A DNA stretch of 23,633 bases from Nitrogeniibacter sp050293885 (lineage in GTDB: Bacteria > Pseudomonadota > Gammaproteobacteria > Burkholderiales > Rhodocyclaceae). The notes under the pieces are model-generated. The model saw nothing but the letters and a program-made list of their open reading frames with translations, searched no databases and was not told the origin of the DNA. Position 1 is the stretch's first letter, and each line of letters begins with the position of its first letter. This document shows, piece after piece, positions 7,955-14,880 of the stretch. The translations under genes were made by a program, and so were the position numbers. Location: the NCBI GenBank assembly GCA_050293885.1, contig JBNKNO010000050.1, positions 1 through 23,633 on the forward strand, written 5' to 3'.

Positions 7955-8699
7955 ACAGCTCGTCCGTGCGCCCGCTTTCCTGACCGTCACTATTCCAGCT
8001 TTGCTCGATGAATCGGCACTGGCCATGGCGGTCGACCAGGATGGTCGTGGTGCTGCGCGTGCCATAGCCCGGCGCGCGGATGAAGCAGCTCGAGAGCATG
8101 CGTTCCCACGTTTTGGGGATGCCGGTGTCCGGCAGCGCGGCGTCAGGCGCGGGGCGGTCGTCGCGTAGCGTGCCGAGCAATGGGCCGATGGTCGGCAGAT
8201 GCGCGAGCGCACGGATCAGGCGCTCGCGCGCGCACGCAAGCTTGGGCCACGGCGTATCGACAAGGTGGTTGGACAGGCCGTGGACGCCGGGCGTCAATCG
8301 CACGATGCGATTCGCTTCGCTTTCGACGGCCAGCAGCGATTCGCCATCGAAAATCAATAGATTGAAGGGGTTGTAGTCGTCTCGCCGGGCGAGCATTCGT
8401 GCCGACGCGGCAGCCGGATCGGCGCCGCGCAAGGCATCGACCACCAACGCCCCGCGACTGGCGGCATCGAGGCGGATTCGTTGTGGGTCCCTGAAATTGG
8501 TGAGTGCGGCGAAGCGGCCGCTGCGGGTCATGCCCAACCACGTGCCGCCTGATCTCAGATCGCGGCCGGCGAGCAAGTCGGGGGCGTCATCCCACCAATG
8601 CGCGGGCGCCGTCGGGCGATCGAAGTGCTCGTCCCGATTGGCAACCACGACCAGCGGGTAATCGACGTGCGCACGCCATGCCAGCGCGATCAGACACAC
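7935..8699 (-). CDS. NRDE family protein (TANGO2-like)
   Basis: A 254-residue member of the NRDE (TANGO2/DUF833) family. The N-terminus MCLIALAWRAH, then YPLVVVANRDE with the family-naming N21-R22-D23-E24, RP and W residues, and GGTWLGMTRSGRFAALTNFR are all hallmark segments. The invariant cysteine at position 2 suggests an Ntn-hydrolase-like fold. Established work links TANGO2 homologues to haem mobilisation in animals and bacteria; the exact activity is not settled, and nothing here shows it directly. The start is GTG at 8699, ten bases inside the end of the upstream DUF4936-like gene, so translation is probably coupled. It is the last gene of a ygfZ-headed operon. The 3' end overlaps the GNAT gene on the other strand. 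Confidence 0.9.
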   Translation of the reverse strand: MCLIALAWRAHVDYPLVVVANRDEHFDRPTAPAHWWDDAPDLLAGRDLRSGGTWLGMTRSGRFAALTNFRDPQRIRLDAASRGALVVDALRGADPAAASARMLARRDDYNPFNLLIFDGESLLAVESEANRIVRLTPGVHGLSNHLVDTPWPKLACARERLIRALAHLPTIGPLLGTLRDDRPAPDAALPDTGIPKTWERMLSSCFIRAPGYGTRSTTTILVDRHGQCRFIEQSWNSDGQESGRTDELFSIRPD

Positions 8700-8968
8700 G
8701 GTACAAAGCGTTCGACGTGGCGCTCACCCGCCAGGCAATTGAGCAAGCCGCTGGTGGTCAGCGCTTTGTCCATGGCGGTGTTGAACGCCGCTTCGTTGGC
8801 AACGCCGCGATAGGTCTCCAGCCAGGTCAGCGGATCGTCCGCCCGCTGACTGAGCGAGCCCGACACGCCGGCCTGTGCTGCCAGGATGTCGAGCACCGCC
8901 GTGGCGCCCGCCAGCGCGATGTCGCGATGTGCGGCATCGACCTTGTAGTAGATGTAAATATCGATCAC
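8690..8968 (-). CDS. DUF4936-like small protein
   Basis: A 92-residue soluble protein between ygfZ and the NRDE gene. The N-terminus IDIYIYYKVD, the central TWLETYRGV and the C-terminal ERHVERFVPC resemble the DUF4936 family of betaproteobacterial proteins as I recall it; function is unknown. The fold may be a small ferredoxin-like alpha/beta unit, but this is only inference from the alternating pattern. The GTG at 8968, seven bases after the ygfZ stop, gives the usual short N-terminus. An alternative ATG at 8995 would add nine residues and overlap ygfZ by 20 bases. The stop overlaps the NRDE start by ten bases. Confidence 0.72.
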   Translation of the reverse strand: MIDIYIYYKVDAAHRDIALAGATAVLDILAAQAGVSGSLSQRADDPLTWLETYRGVANEAAFNTAMDKALTTSGLLNCLAGERHVERFVPCV

Positions 8969-8975
8969 GACGAAC

Positions 8976-10016
8976 TTACTTTGCCTGCGGAACATCCAGC
9001 GGATAGGGCAGGGCGGCGAGCCGCAGCTTTACGCCGTCTGGCGCCTTCAGGAAGATCTTGCCCTCGTCCGCCGCCTGGATCTGCAACACCGCCAACGCTT
9101 CGATGCCGCCATTGGGCGCCGGCGCCACGGTGACGATCTTGCCGATCGCCTGATCGTCAAAGGAGGGGGCGAACAGATCGTCGCCGACGGCGGCTTCGGT
9201 GTGATTCGGGCCCTGCAGGCGGTACATGCGCTTCTTGAGTTTGCCCAGATACTGCGTGCGCGCAACGATCTCCTGACCGGGGTAGCAGCCTTTCTGGAAG
9301 TTCACTCCGCCGATGATTTCGTAGTTGAGCATTTGCGCCACGAAGGCATCCTGCGTGGCCTCGGTAATGAGCGGAATGCCCGATTGCACATCGAGCCACT
9401 GCCACGCGGCGGTGCCGGCCGGGGTGACGTCCTGCGCGCACAAGCTCGTCCAGATGTCGGCGACCTGGTCGACCGGTGCATCGACGATGGCGCGCTTGGC
9501 GTCGAGCCGTATCACCGACACGCCGTTGCGGTGGCTGCACTTCATCGGCGCGGCCGGCACGGGCAGATTGGCCTTGGCGAGGCACTCGGCCAGCGTCTCG
9601 CAGGAGACACCGATCAACGCGCGATCCTCGGCGTCTTTGAGAGCGACCTTGCTGCGCAGCACGTACATGCGCAGCTTCTTGAGGATGGCTTCGTGCAGAT
9701 CGGCCGACAGGGCGAGCCGGTAGCCGCCGTCGGCGCGCCACAGCAGAAAGCTGGCGAGCATTCGCCCTTTGGGGCTGTTGAAACTGCTCCACTGCGCGGC
9801 GTCTTCCGGCAGGCCTTTGACGTCGTTCGAAAACAGGTTGTGCAAGAACGCCGCGGCTTCTTCGCCATCGGCGGCGATGCCGCGCAAATGAACGAGAGGC
9901 ACCGCGATGGCACCGCTACGTGCCGCGGCAACGTCGGCGGCGTCGTCGGCCGAACGAACGCGGTTGGCATCGAGTTGCAAGCCGGTGCTCGCGAGAAGAG
10001 AGTTCCACAGTTCCAT
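8976..10016 (-). CDS. ygfZ: Folate-binding protein YgfZ
   Basis: YgfZ is a GcvT-like tetrahydrofolate-binding protein that helps assemble or repair Fe-S clusters in certain enzymes, such as the MiaB radical SAM enzyme. The 346-residue protein carries the diagnostic motif KGCYPGQEIVART with C244 (motif 242-249), preceded by YEIIGGVNFQ, and an N-terminal region with FLHNLFSNDVKGL and FNSPKGRMLASF typical of the family. The ATG at 10016 gives MELWNSLLAS, a normal start; the frame stays open upstream but that part has no family resemblance and runs into the mltG leader. It heads an operon with the DUF4936-like and NRDE genes and is divergent from mltG. Confidence 0.94.
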   Translation of the reverse strand: MELWNSLLASTGLQLDANRVRSADDAADVAAARSGAIAVPLVHLRGIAADGEEAAAFLHNLFSNDVKGLPEDAAQWSSFNSPKGRMLASFLLWRADGGYRLALSADLHEAILKKLRMYVLRSKVALKDAEDRALIGVSCETLAECLAKANLPVPAAPMKCSHRNGVSVIRLDAKRAIVDAPVDQVADIWTSLCAQDVTPAGTAAWQWLDVQSGIPLITEATQDAFVAQMLNYEIIGGVNFQKGCYPGQEIVARTQYLGKLKKRMYRLQGPNHTEAAVGDDLFAPSFDDQAIGKIVTVAPAPNGGIEALAVLQIQAADEGKIFLKAPDGVKLRLAALPYPLDVPQAK

Positions 10017-10052
10017 GTCGGTCAAATCGCATTCAGGCTGATGAGGATGCGA

Positions 10053-10059
10053 TATTATA
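10053..10059. promoter_or_regulatory. Divergent promoter core between ygfZ and mltG
   Basis: On the minus strand, bases 10059-10054 read TATAAT, a perfect -10 consensus 38 bases before the ygfZ ATG. On the plus strand, 10053-10058 read TATTAT, usable for mltG with a leader of about 50 bases. Neither side shows a good -35 hexamer. A shared or back-to-back promoter is inferred from the 100-base divergent spacer. Confidence 0.5.
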
Positions 10060-10116
10060 AGGCCGCTGCGCGTCGGCATCGTGCCGCCGCGCTTTTCATT
10101 TATCGATCGTGCCCCA

Positions 10117-11118
10117 ATGAAAAAGCGTTTTTTTCTCGCCGCCCTGATGTTGCCGATCCTGCTGCTGGGTGCATTGGCCGGCTGGCTGGTGTGGTATGCC
10201 GACCAGGCGATCGAGGTACGTGGGGGGCAGGTCGAAGTCACCTTGCCGCGCGGCACCTCGATGCGACAGGTGGCCAATCTCGTTGTCGATGGCGGGGTGG
10301 ATGTGAGCCCCGATGCGCTGTACTGGATGGCCCGCATGGGTGGTCACGCGGGCAAGATCAAGGCCGGCAGCTATCTGATTGCAAACGGCATTACCCCGCG
10401 TGCTCTCATCGACAAGTTTGTGCGTGGCGATGTCGTGCTGCGTTCGCTGGCACTGATCGAAGGCTGGACCTTCCGCCAGATGCGCGCCGCACTCGACGCC
10501 CATCCCGACCTGATCCACGACTCGCGCGGCCTGTCCGACCGCGAGATTCTCGAGCGTATCGGCGCGACCGAAACGCATCCGGAAGGGCTGTTTTTTCCCG
10601 ACACCTACCGTTTTCATGCCGGCGAATCCGATATCGACGTACTGCGCCGCGCTTACATGCAGATGCAAAAGCACCTGCAAACCGCCTGGGTGGATCGTCC
10701 GGCGAATCTGCCGCTCAAGTCACCTTACGAAGCGCTCACGCTGGCCTCCATTGTTGAAAAGGAAACCGGTTTGGGGCGCGACCGCCCCCTGATCGCATCG
10801 GTGTTCCTCAACCGCCTGCGTGCCGGCATGTTGCTGCAAACCGACCCGACGGTGATCTACGGCATGGGCGAGCGGTTCGATGGCAACATCCGGCGTCGCG
10901 ATCTGACGCGAGACACGCCCTACAACACCTACACGCGTGTCGGCTTGCCCCCCACGCCGATTGCGATGCCGGGCCTCGCGTCGATTCAGGCCGTGCTCAA
11001 CCCGACCGATTCGAAGTACTACTACTTCGTCGCCAAAGGCGATGGCACCTCCAAATTTTCATCGAATCTTGCCGAGCACAACCGCGCCGTGCGGCAGTTT
11101 CAACTCAAACGACGGTAA
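10117..11118 (+). CDS. mltG: Endolytic peptidoglycan transglycosylase MltG
   Basis: MltG (YceG) cleaves nascent glycan strands at the inner membrane and helps terminate their growth. The ATG at 10117 gives a 333-residue protein with a basic start (MKKR), one transmembrane helix at about 5-26, a LysM-like periplasmic part (VTLPRGTSMRQVANLV, KAGSYLI), then the catalytic domain. Hallmarks are EGWTFRQM, PEGLFFPDTY, the catalytic segment ASIVEKETG (210-218), LQTDPTVIYG, PYNTY and the PI(A/C)MPG-like PIAMPGLASIQAVLNP. The frame is open further upstream, but the added residues precede the membrane anchor and are unlike the family. No clear ribosome binding site is present. tmk follows after eight bases, the usual order in proteobacteria. 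Confidence 0.95.
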   Translation: MKKRFFLAALMLPILLLGALAGWLVWYADQAIEVRGGQVEVTLPRGTSMRQVANLVVDGGVDVSPDALYWMARMGGHAGKIKAGSYLIANGITPRALIDKFVRGDVVLRSLALIEGWTFRQMRAALDAHPDLIHDSRGLSDREILERIGATETHPEGLFFPDTYRFHAGESDIDVLRRAYMQMQKHLQTAWVDRPANLPLKSPYEALTLASIVEKETGLGRDRPLIASVFLNRLRAGMLLQTDPTVIYGMGERFDGNIRRRDLTRDTPYNTYTRVGLPPTPIAMPGLASIQAVLNPTDSKYYYFVAKGDGTSKFSSNLAEHNRAVRQFQLKRR

Positions 11119-11126
11119 GCCGCCCC

Positions 11127-11759
11127 ATGCACCGAGATCAGTCCGACGCGCGCTTCATCACCTTCGAGGGCATCGACGGGGCCGGCAAGAGCAGCCAGAT
11201 AGCCCGCTGCTGCGCCTGGTTGCACGCGCATGCGATCGACTTCGTGCAAACGCGGGAGCCGGGCGGTACCGCGTTGGGTGAAAGATTGCGGACGCTGCTG
11301 CTGCATGAGGACATGCATCTCGAAACCGAGGCCATGCTGATGTTCGCCGCCCGCCGCGAGCATCTGGCGGCGCTCATCGAGCCCTCGCTCGCCGACGGCG
11401 TGTGGGTGATCTGCGATCGTTTTTCTGACGCGACCTACGCCTATCAAGTCGGTGGGCGTGGTCTCGATGCCGACAAGTTTGTCCGTCTCGAGCAATGGGT
11501 TCATCCCAATCGCCAGCCGGACCTCACCTTTCTTTTCGATCTCGACCCCGGCATTGCCGCGCAGCGACTGTCGGGCACCGGGCAAGCGCCGGACCGCTTC
11601 GAGCAGGAGGAAACCGAATTCTTCGTTCGCGTGCGCAATGCCTATCTACAACGTGCCGAGGCCGACCCGTATCGTTTCTGCGTGATCGATGCCGCCGGCT
11701 CGCCGGACGACATCGGCACACGTATCGAGCAAGTCTTGCAGGAGCGTTTCGAAGCATGA
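11127..11759 (+). CDS. tmk: Thymidylate kinase
   Basis: Thymidylate kinase phosphorylates dTMP to dTDP with ATP. The 210-residue protein has the P-loop FEGIDGAGKSSQ at 13-24, the TREPGGT substrate motif at 42-48, the DRFSDAT motif at 97-103 (catalytic Asp-Arg) and the LID-region sequence DRFEQEETEFFVRV. Length and motifs are normal for the bacterial enzyme. It starts eight bases after mltG and its TGA overlaps the holB ATG (ATGA), so it belongs to a coupled mltG-tmk-holB operon. Confidence 0.96.
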   Translation: MHRDQSDARFITFEGIDGAGKSSQIARCCAWLHAHAIDFVQTREPGGTALGERLRTLLLHEDMHLETEAMLMFAARREHLAALIEPSLADGVWVICDRFSDATYAYQVGGRGLDADKFVRLEQWVHPNRQPDLTFLFDLDPGIAAQRLSGTGQAPDRFEQEETEFFVRVRNAYLQRAEADPYRFCVIDAAGSPDDIGTRIEQVLQERFEA

Positions 11760-12808
11760 TTCATCCGTGGCAGCAGGCCCTCTGGCAGCAGGTCACGGCG
11801 GACGGTGCTCGCCTGGCGCATGCGCTGCTCCTGAGTGGGCCGCCGGGGCAGGGCAAGCGCGACTTCGCCGAGGCCTTGGCGGCGCGCTTGTTGTGCGCAT
11901 CACCTGATGCCGCGGGCTTTGCCTGTGGCGCGTGCGATGGCTGCCGACTGCGCTTGTCGGGCAATCACCCCGATTTGCTGCGTATCGTCCCCGAGGCCGA
12001 TCTGCCCGAAGCGGCCCAGACCAGCGGCAAGACCAAGCCATCGACGCAGATCGTCGTCGATCAGATTCGCCATTTGCGCGAGCAACTGGGCGTGACCGCG
12101 CATCAGTCGGACGTGCGCGTGGTCATCATCTCGCCCGCCGAGGCGATGAACCAGAACACCGCCAACGCGCTGCTCAAATTGCTCGAAGAGCCGCCCGCGG
12201 GCAGTGTCTTCCTGCTCGTCAGTTCGGCGCCACGCCGGCTGCTGCCGACGATCCGCAGCCGCTGTCAGCAGTGGCATTTCGCGCGGCCCGATGCCGCCCT
12301 GTCAGCGCGGTGGCTGGCAGAGCACGCCGGTGCGGGCAGCGATGCACTTCTGGCATTCAGCGGCGGCATGCCGCTGGCCGCGGCGCGTCTTGCCGAGGTG
12401 GGTGCGGGCGCCTTGCGCGATCGCTTCGTGGGCGACATCAGTGGTTTGCCGCAAACCGACCCGCTCATGCTTGCCGGCGACTGGGACGCCTGGCTGCGGG
12501 CCAAGGCCTCGGCCGAGGCGGGCTTCGATCTGCCGATGCTCATCAGCTGGATGTTGCGTTGGGTGTGGGATGTGGCCGCCACGCGACTCGGGGCGCCGCC
12601 ACGCTACTTCCCGGAGCGCGCAACCGAACTGGCACGCATCGCCCAAGCCAGCACCGAGGCGGCCATGCTCGACTGCTACAATGCCTTCGTTCAGATTCAT
12701 CGGGCCGCCAGCCATCCGTTGAATGTGCGCCTCGTGCTCGAAGACATGTTGCTACGCTATGCCAAGGCAATCAGCTCGGCTCAAGTCCGCCGCGCATCCG
12801 TGCGTTAA
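11756..12808 (+). CDS. holB: DNA polymerase III subunit delta'
   Basis: Delta' is the rigid stator of the clamp loader that loads the beta sliding clamp. The 350-residue protein starts HPWQQALWQQV and has an AAA+ fold. The P-loop region GPPGQGKR (29-36) lacks the usual Ser/Thr after Lys, consistent with delta' not hydrolysing ATP. A four-cysteine zinc module is visible (C47, C57, C60, C63), then MNQNTANALLKLLEEPP and the SRC motif in TIRSRCQQW. The ATG at 11756 overlaps the tmk stop. An open frame continues upstream within tmk without resemblance to the family. Confidence 0.95.
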   Translation: MIHPWQQALWQQVTADGARLAHALLLSGPPGQGKRDFAEALAARLLCASPDAAGFACGACDGCRLRLSGNHPDLLRIVPEADLPEAAQTSGKTKPSTQIVVDQIRHLREQLGVTAHQSDVRVVIISPAEAMNQNTANALLKLLEEPPAGSVFLLVSSAPRRLLPTIRSRCQQWHFARPDAALSARWLAEHAGAGSDALLAFSGGMPLAAARLAEVGAGALRDRFVGDISGLPQTDPLMLAGDWDAWLRAKASAEAGFDLPMLISWMLRWVWDVAATRLGAPPRYFPERATELARIAQASTEAAMLDCYNAFVQIHRAASHPLNVRLVLEDMLLRYAKAISSAQVRRASVR

Positions 12809-12883
12809 TCAGGTGATTCGCCTGCCACGACGTGACGCTTGGCCCACCCGTTGCAGAATCGACCAGACATTCGGGAGACCACG

Positions 12884-13243
12884 ATGAACAAACCCGCTGC
12901 GAGCGCCCGTCCGGGCGTGCTGTCGCTCAACATCAATTCGAAGTCGGCGCTCTATGCTGCCTATATGCCCTTTATCCAGTACGGAGGCATCTTCGTGCCC
13001 ACCACGCGTGACTACAACTTGGGCGACGAAGTGTTCATGCTGCTGCAGATCATGGACGATCCGGCAAAGCACGCGGTTGCCGGCAAGGTGGTGTGGGTGA
13101 CGCCCGCCGGCGCGCAGGGCAGCAAGACCCAAGGGGTGGGCGTGCAGTTTGCCGATGATGACGCCAGCAAGGTGTTGCGCGGGCGCATCGAAAACGTGCT
13201 GGCCGGCCACCTGGGCTCCAACCGCCCGACCCACACGCTCTGA
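12884..13243 (+). CDS. pilZ: Type IV pilus assembly protein PilZ
   Basis: PilZ is a cytoplasmic protein needed for type IV pilus assembly, acting with PilB and FimX-type partners in Pseudomonas and Xanthomonas. The 119-residue protein closely matches Pseudomonas PilZ: VLSLNINSKSALYAAYMPFI, the glycine-rich GGIFVPT, LGDEVFMLL, GKVVWVTPAGAQG and the terminal RPTHTL. Like other true PilZ proteins it lacks the N-terminal RxxxR motif used for cyclic di-GMP binding. The ATG at 12884 is supported by GGGAG at 12873-12877; the frame extends upstream to 12839 without a better start. Position right after holB is conserved in several proteobacteria. Confidence 0.95.
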   Translation: MNKPAASARPGVLSLNINSKSALYAAYMPFIQYGGIFVPTTRDYNLGDEVFMLLQIMDDPAKHAVAGKVVWVTPAGAQGSKTQGVGVQFADDDASKVLRGRIENVLAGHLGSNRPTHTL

Positions 13244-13261
13244 ATCACGCCGCTGAAGCTC

Positions 13262-14029
13262 ATGTTTGTCGATAGTCACTGTCATCTCGATTTCCCCGAA
13301 CTCGTCGAGCGAAAAGATGAAATTCTCGCGCGCATGGCGACCAACGGCGTCGATGCCGCGTTGTGTGTGAGTGTCACGCTCGAGAAGTTTCCCGACGTGC
13401 TCGCACTGGCGCATGCGCATGATCACCTGTATGCCTCGGTCGGTGTGCATCCCGACAATGCCGACTGCGAAGAGCCGGACGTCGCCCGCCTGCTCGCGCT
13501 GGCGGACGATCCGCGTGTGGTCGCCATTGGCGAAACCGGTCTGGACTACTACTGGCACAAGGATCAACCCGAATGGCAGCGTGAGCGCTTTCGTACGCAC
13601 ATTCGCGCGGCGCGTGAATGCGACAAACCGCTCATCATCCATACCCGCGATTCCGCGGCCGACACGCTGCGCCTGATGCGAGAGGAGGGCGCAGACGCCC
13701 CCGGCGGCGTGATGCACTGTTTTACCGAAACCCGCGACGTGGCCGAGGCTGCGCTCGAGCTGGGCTTCTACATTTCCTTTTCCGGCATCGTCACGTTCAA
13801 GAATGCCAAGGCACTCAAGGAAGTGGCGCAATACGTGCCGATGGAGCGCATGCTGATCGAGACCGATTCGCCCTACCTCGCACCCGTGCCCCATCGCGGC
13901 AAGACGAATGAACCCGGCTTCGTCAAACATGTCGCAGAAGAGATCGCCGCCTTGCGCGGCATCTCGCTGGAAAGCGTCGCCGAACACACCAGCACAAACT
14001 TCAGAAAGTTGTTCAAGATCGAGTCTTAA
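13262..14029 (+). CDS. ycfH: TatD family metal-dependent hydrolase, YcfH-like
   Basis: A 255-residue TIM-barrel metal-dependent hydrolase; TatD-family proteins have DNase activity in vitro and proposed roles in DNA or D-aminoacyl-tRNA quality control. Metal ligands appear in order: H6 and H8 in DSHCHLD, E91 in AIGETGLDYY, H127 in IIHTRD, H152 in MHCFTE and D202 in IETDSPYLAPVPHRG. The sequence is closest to E. coli YcfH, which also lies downstream of tmk-holB. It starts 18 bases after pilZ, with no strong ribosome binding site. The ankyrin gene follows after four bases. Confidence 0.94.
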   Translation: MFVDSHCHLDFPELVERKDEILARMATNGVDAALCVSVTLEKFPDVLALAHAHDHLYASVGVHPDNADCEEPDVARLLALADDPRVVAIGETGLDYYWHKDQPEWQRERFRTHIRAARECDKPLIIHTRDSAADTLRLMREEGADAPGGVMHCFTETRDVAEAALELGFYISFSGIVTFKNAKALKEVAQYVPMERMLIETDSPYLAPVPHRGKTNEPGFVKHVAEEIAALRGISLESVAEHTSTNFRKLFKIES

Positions 14030-14033
14030 TTAT

Positions 14034-14711
14034 ATGAAAATACGTAGTATTTACATGCTGGCGCTGCTTGTCGGTCTCAGCCTGCATTCGCTTGTTCGCG
14101 CCGAGGCCTACGACGACTCGATCAACGCCGCGCGCATGGGCGATGTGGCCGTGCTTGAAGCCTTGCTGGGTCGTGGACTGCTGCCCGATACGGTGGATCA
14201 GCATGGCAACTCGCTGCTCATCCTGGCGGCACGCGAAGGCAAGTTCGAGGTCGTCGATCTACTCATTCGCAAACGCGCCAAGCTGAACTATCGCAATCCG
14301 GCCGGTGACAGCGCCTTGTCGGTCGCTGCGCTCAAAGGTTTCAAACCGGTCGTTGATCGGCTGCTGGCCGCGGGCGCACCGATCGGCAACGAGGGCTGGT
14401 CACCGCTCATCTACGCGGCCTTCAGCGGGCACCTCGACATCGTCAAGACGCTTGTCGAGCGTGGTGCCATCGTCGACCAATTGGCCCCCAACAAAGCGAC
14501 GGCACTGATGTTCGCGGCCAGAAACGGGCATATCGATGTGGTCCGTTACCTGCTCGACAAGGGCGCCGATCCGACGCGGGTCAACGATCAGGAACGCACC
14601 GCGCGCAGCTGGGCGCTGGAAAAGGGCAATACCGACATCGCCGACGTGCTCGATCGCGCCTTGAATCGGCGCGGTGTTCGCAAGAAAGCACTGAAACTCG
14701 AGATCGACTGA
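14034..14711 (+). CDS. Secreted ankyrin-repeat protein
   Basis: A 225-residue protein with a Sec-type signal peptide (MKIRSIYMLALLVGLSLHSL, probable cleavage after VRA at 23) and about six ankyrin repeats from residue 27 to 215. Recognisable repeat cores are NSLLILAAREGKFEVVDLL, WSPLIYAAFSGHLDIVKTL and ATALMFAARNGHIDVVRYLL. The C-terminus is basic (RRGVRKKALKLE). Ankyrin repeats bind other proteins, so a periplasmic protein-binding role is likely; the partner is unknown. The ATG at 14034 follows the ycfH stop by four bases and lacks a clear ribosome binding site, suggesting coupled translation. The frame is open upstream within ycfH, but the signal peptide fixes the start. Confidence 0.9.
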   Translation: MKIRSIYMLALLVGLSLHSLVRAEAYDDSINAARMGDVAVLEALLGRGLLPDTVDQHGNSLLILAAREGKFEVVDLLIRKRAKLNYRNPAGDSALSVAALKGFKPVVDRLLAAGAPIGNEGWSPLIYAAFSGHLDIVKTLVERGAIVDQLAPNKATALMFAARNGHIDVVRYLLDKGADPTRVNDQERTARSWALEKGNTDIADVLDRALNRRGVRKKALKLEID

Positions 14712-14762
14712 TCGCCGGCTCGCCGCGTGGCGACGACGTGTTCGCACCAAGTCGGTGCAACC

Positions 14763-14789
14763 TAAAGAACGCGCGCAAAGCGCCGTTAT
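14763..14789 (+). promoter_or_regulatory. Candidate sigma-28 (FliA) promoter of the chemoreceptor gene
   Basis: TAAAGAAC at 14763-14770 and GCCGTTAT at 14782-14789 are separated by exactly 11 bases. The flagellar sigma-28 consensus is TAAAGTTT, 11 bases, GCCGATAA; the match is five of eight plus six of eight, including the TAAAG and GCCG cores. It would give a leader of about 85 bases before the chemoreceptor ATG at 14881. Confidence 0.65.
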
Positions 14790-14880
14790 CCACCGTATCT
14801 AGAGCAATTGACTGCCGAGTGGGGAGGGTTCTGCACCACAAGGCAGCCTACATTGCCAGGCAACAATCGGTGGAGAAAGT

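Noticed and set aside
12809..13987. A 392-codon minus-strand open frame opposite pilZ and ycfH
   Set aside because: Both genes on the plus strand match known families along their full length; the antisense product is His/Arg-rich without motifs.
14730..14743. Hairpin TCGCC-loop-GGCGA after the ankyrin gene as a terminator
   Set aside because: The stem is only five base pairs and no T run follows.
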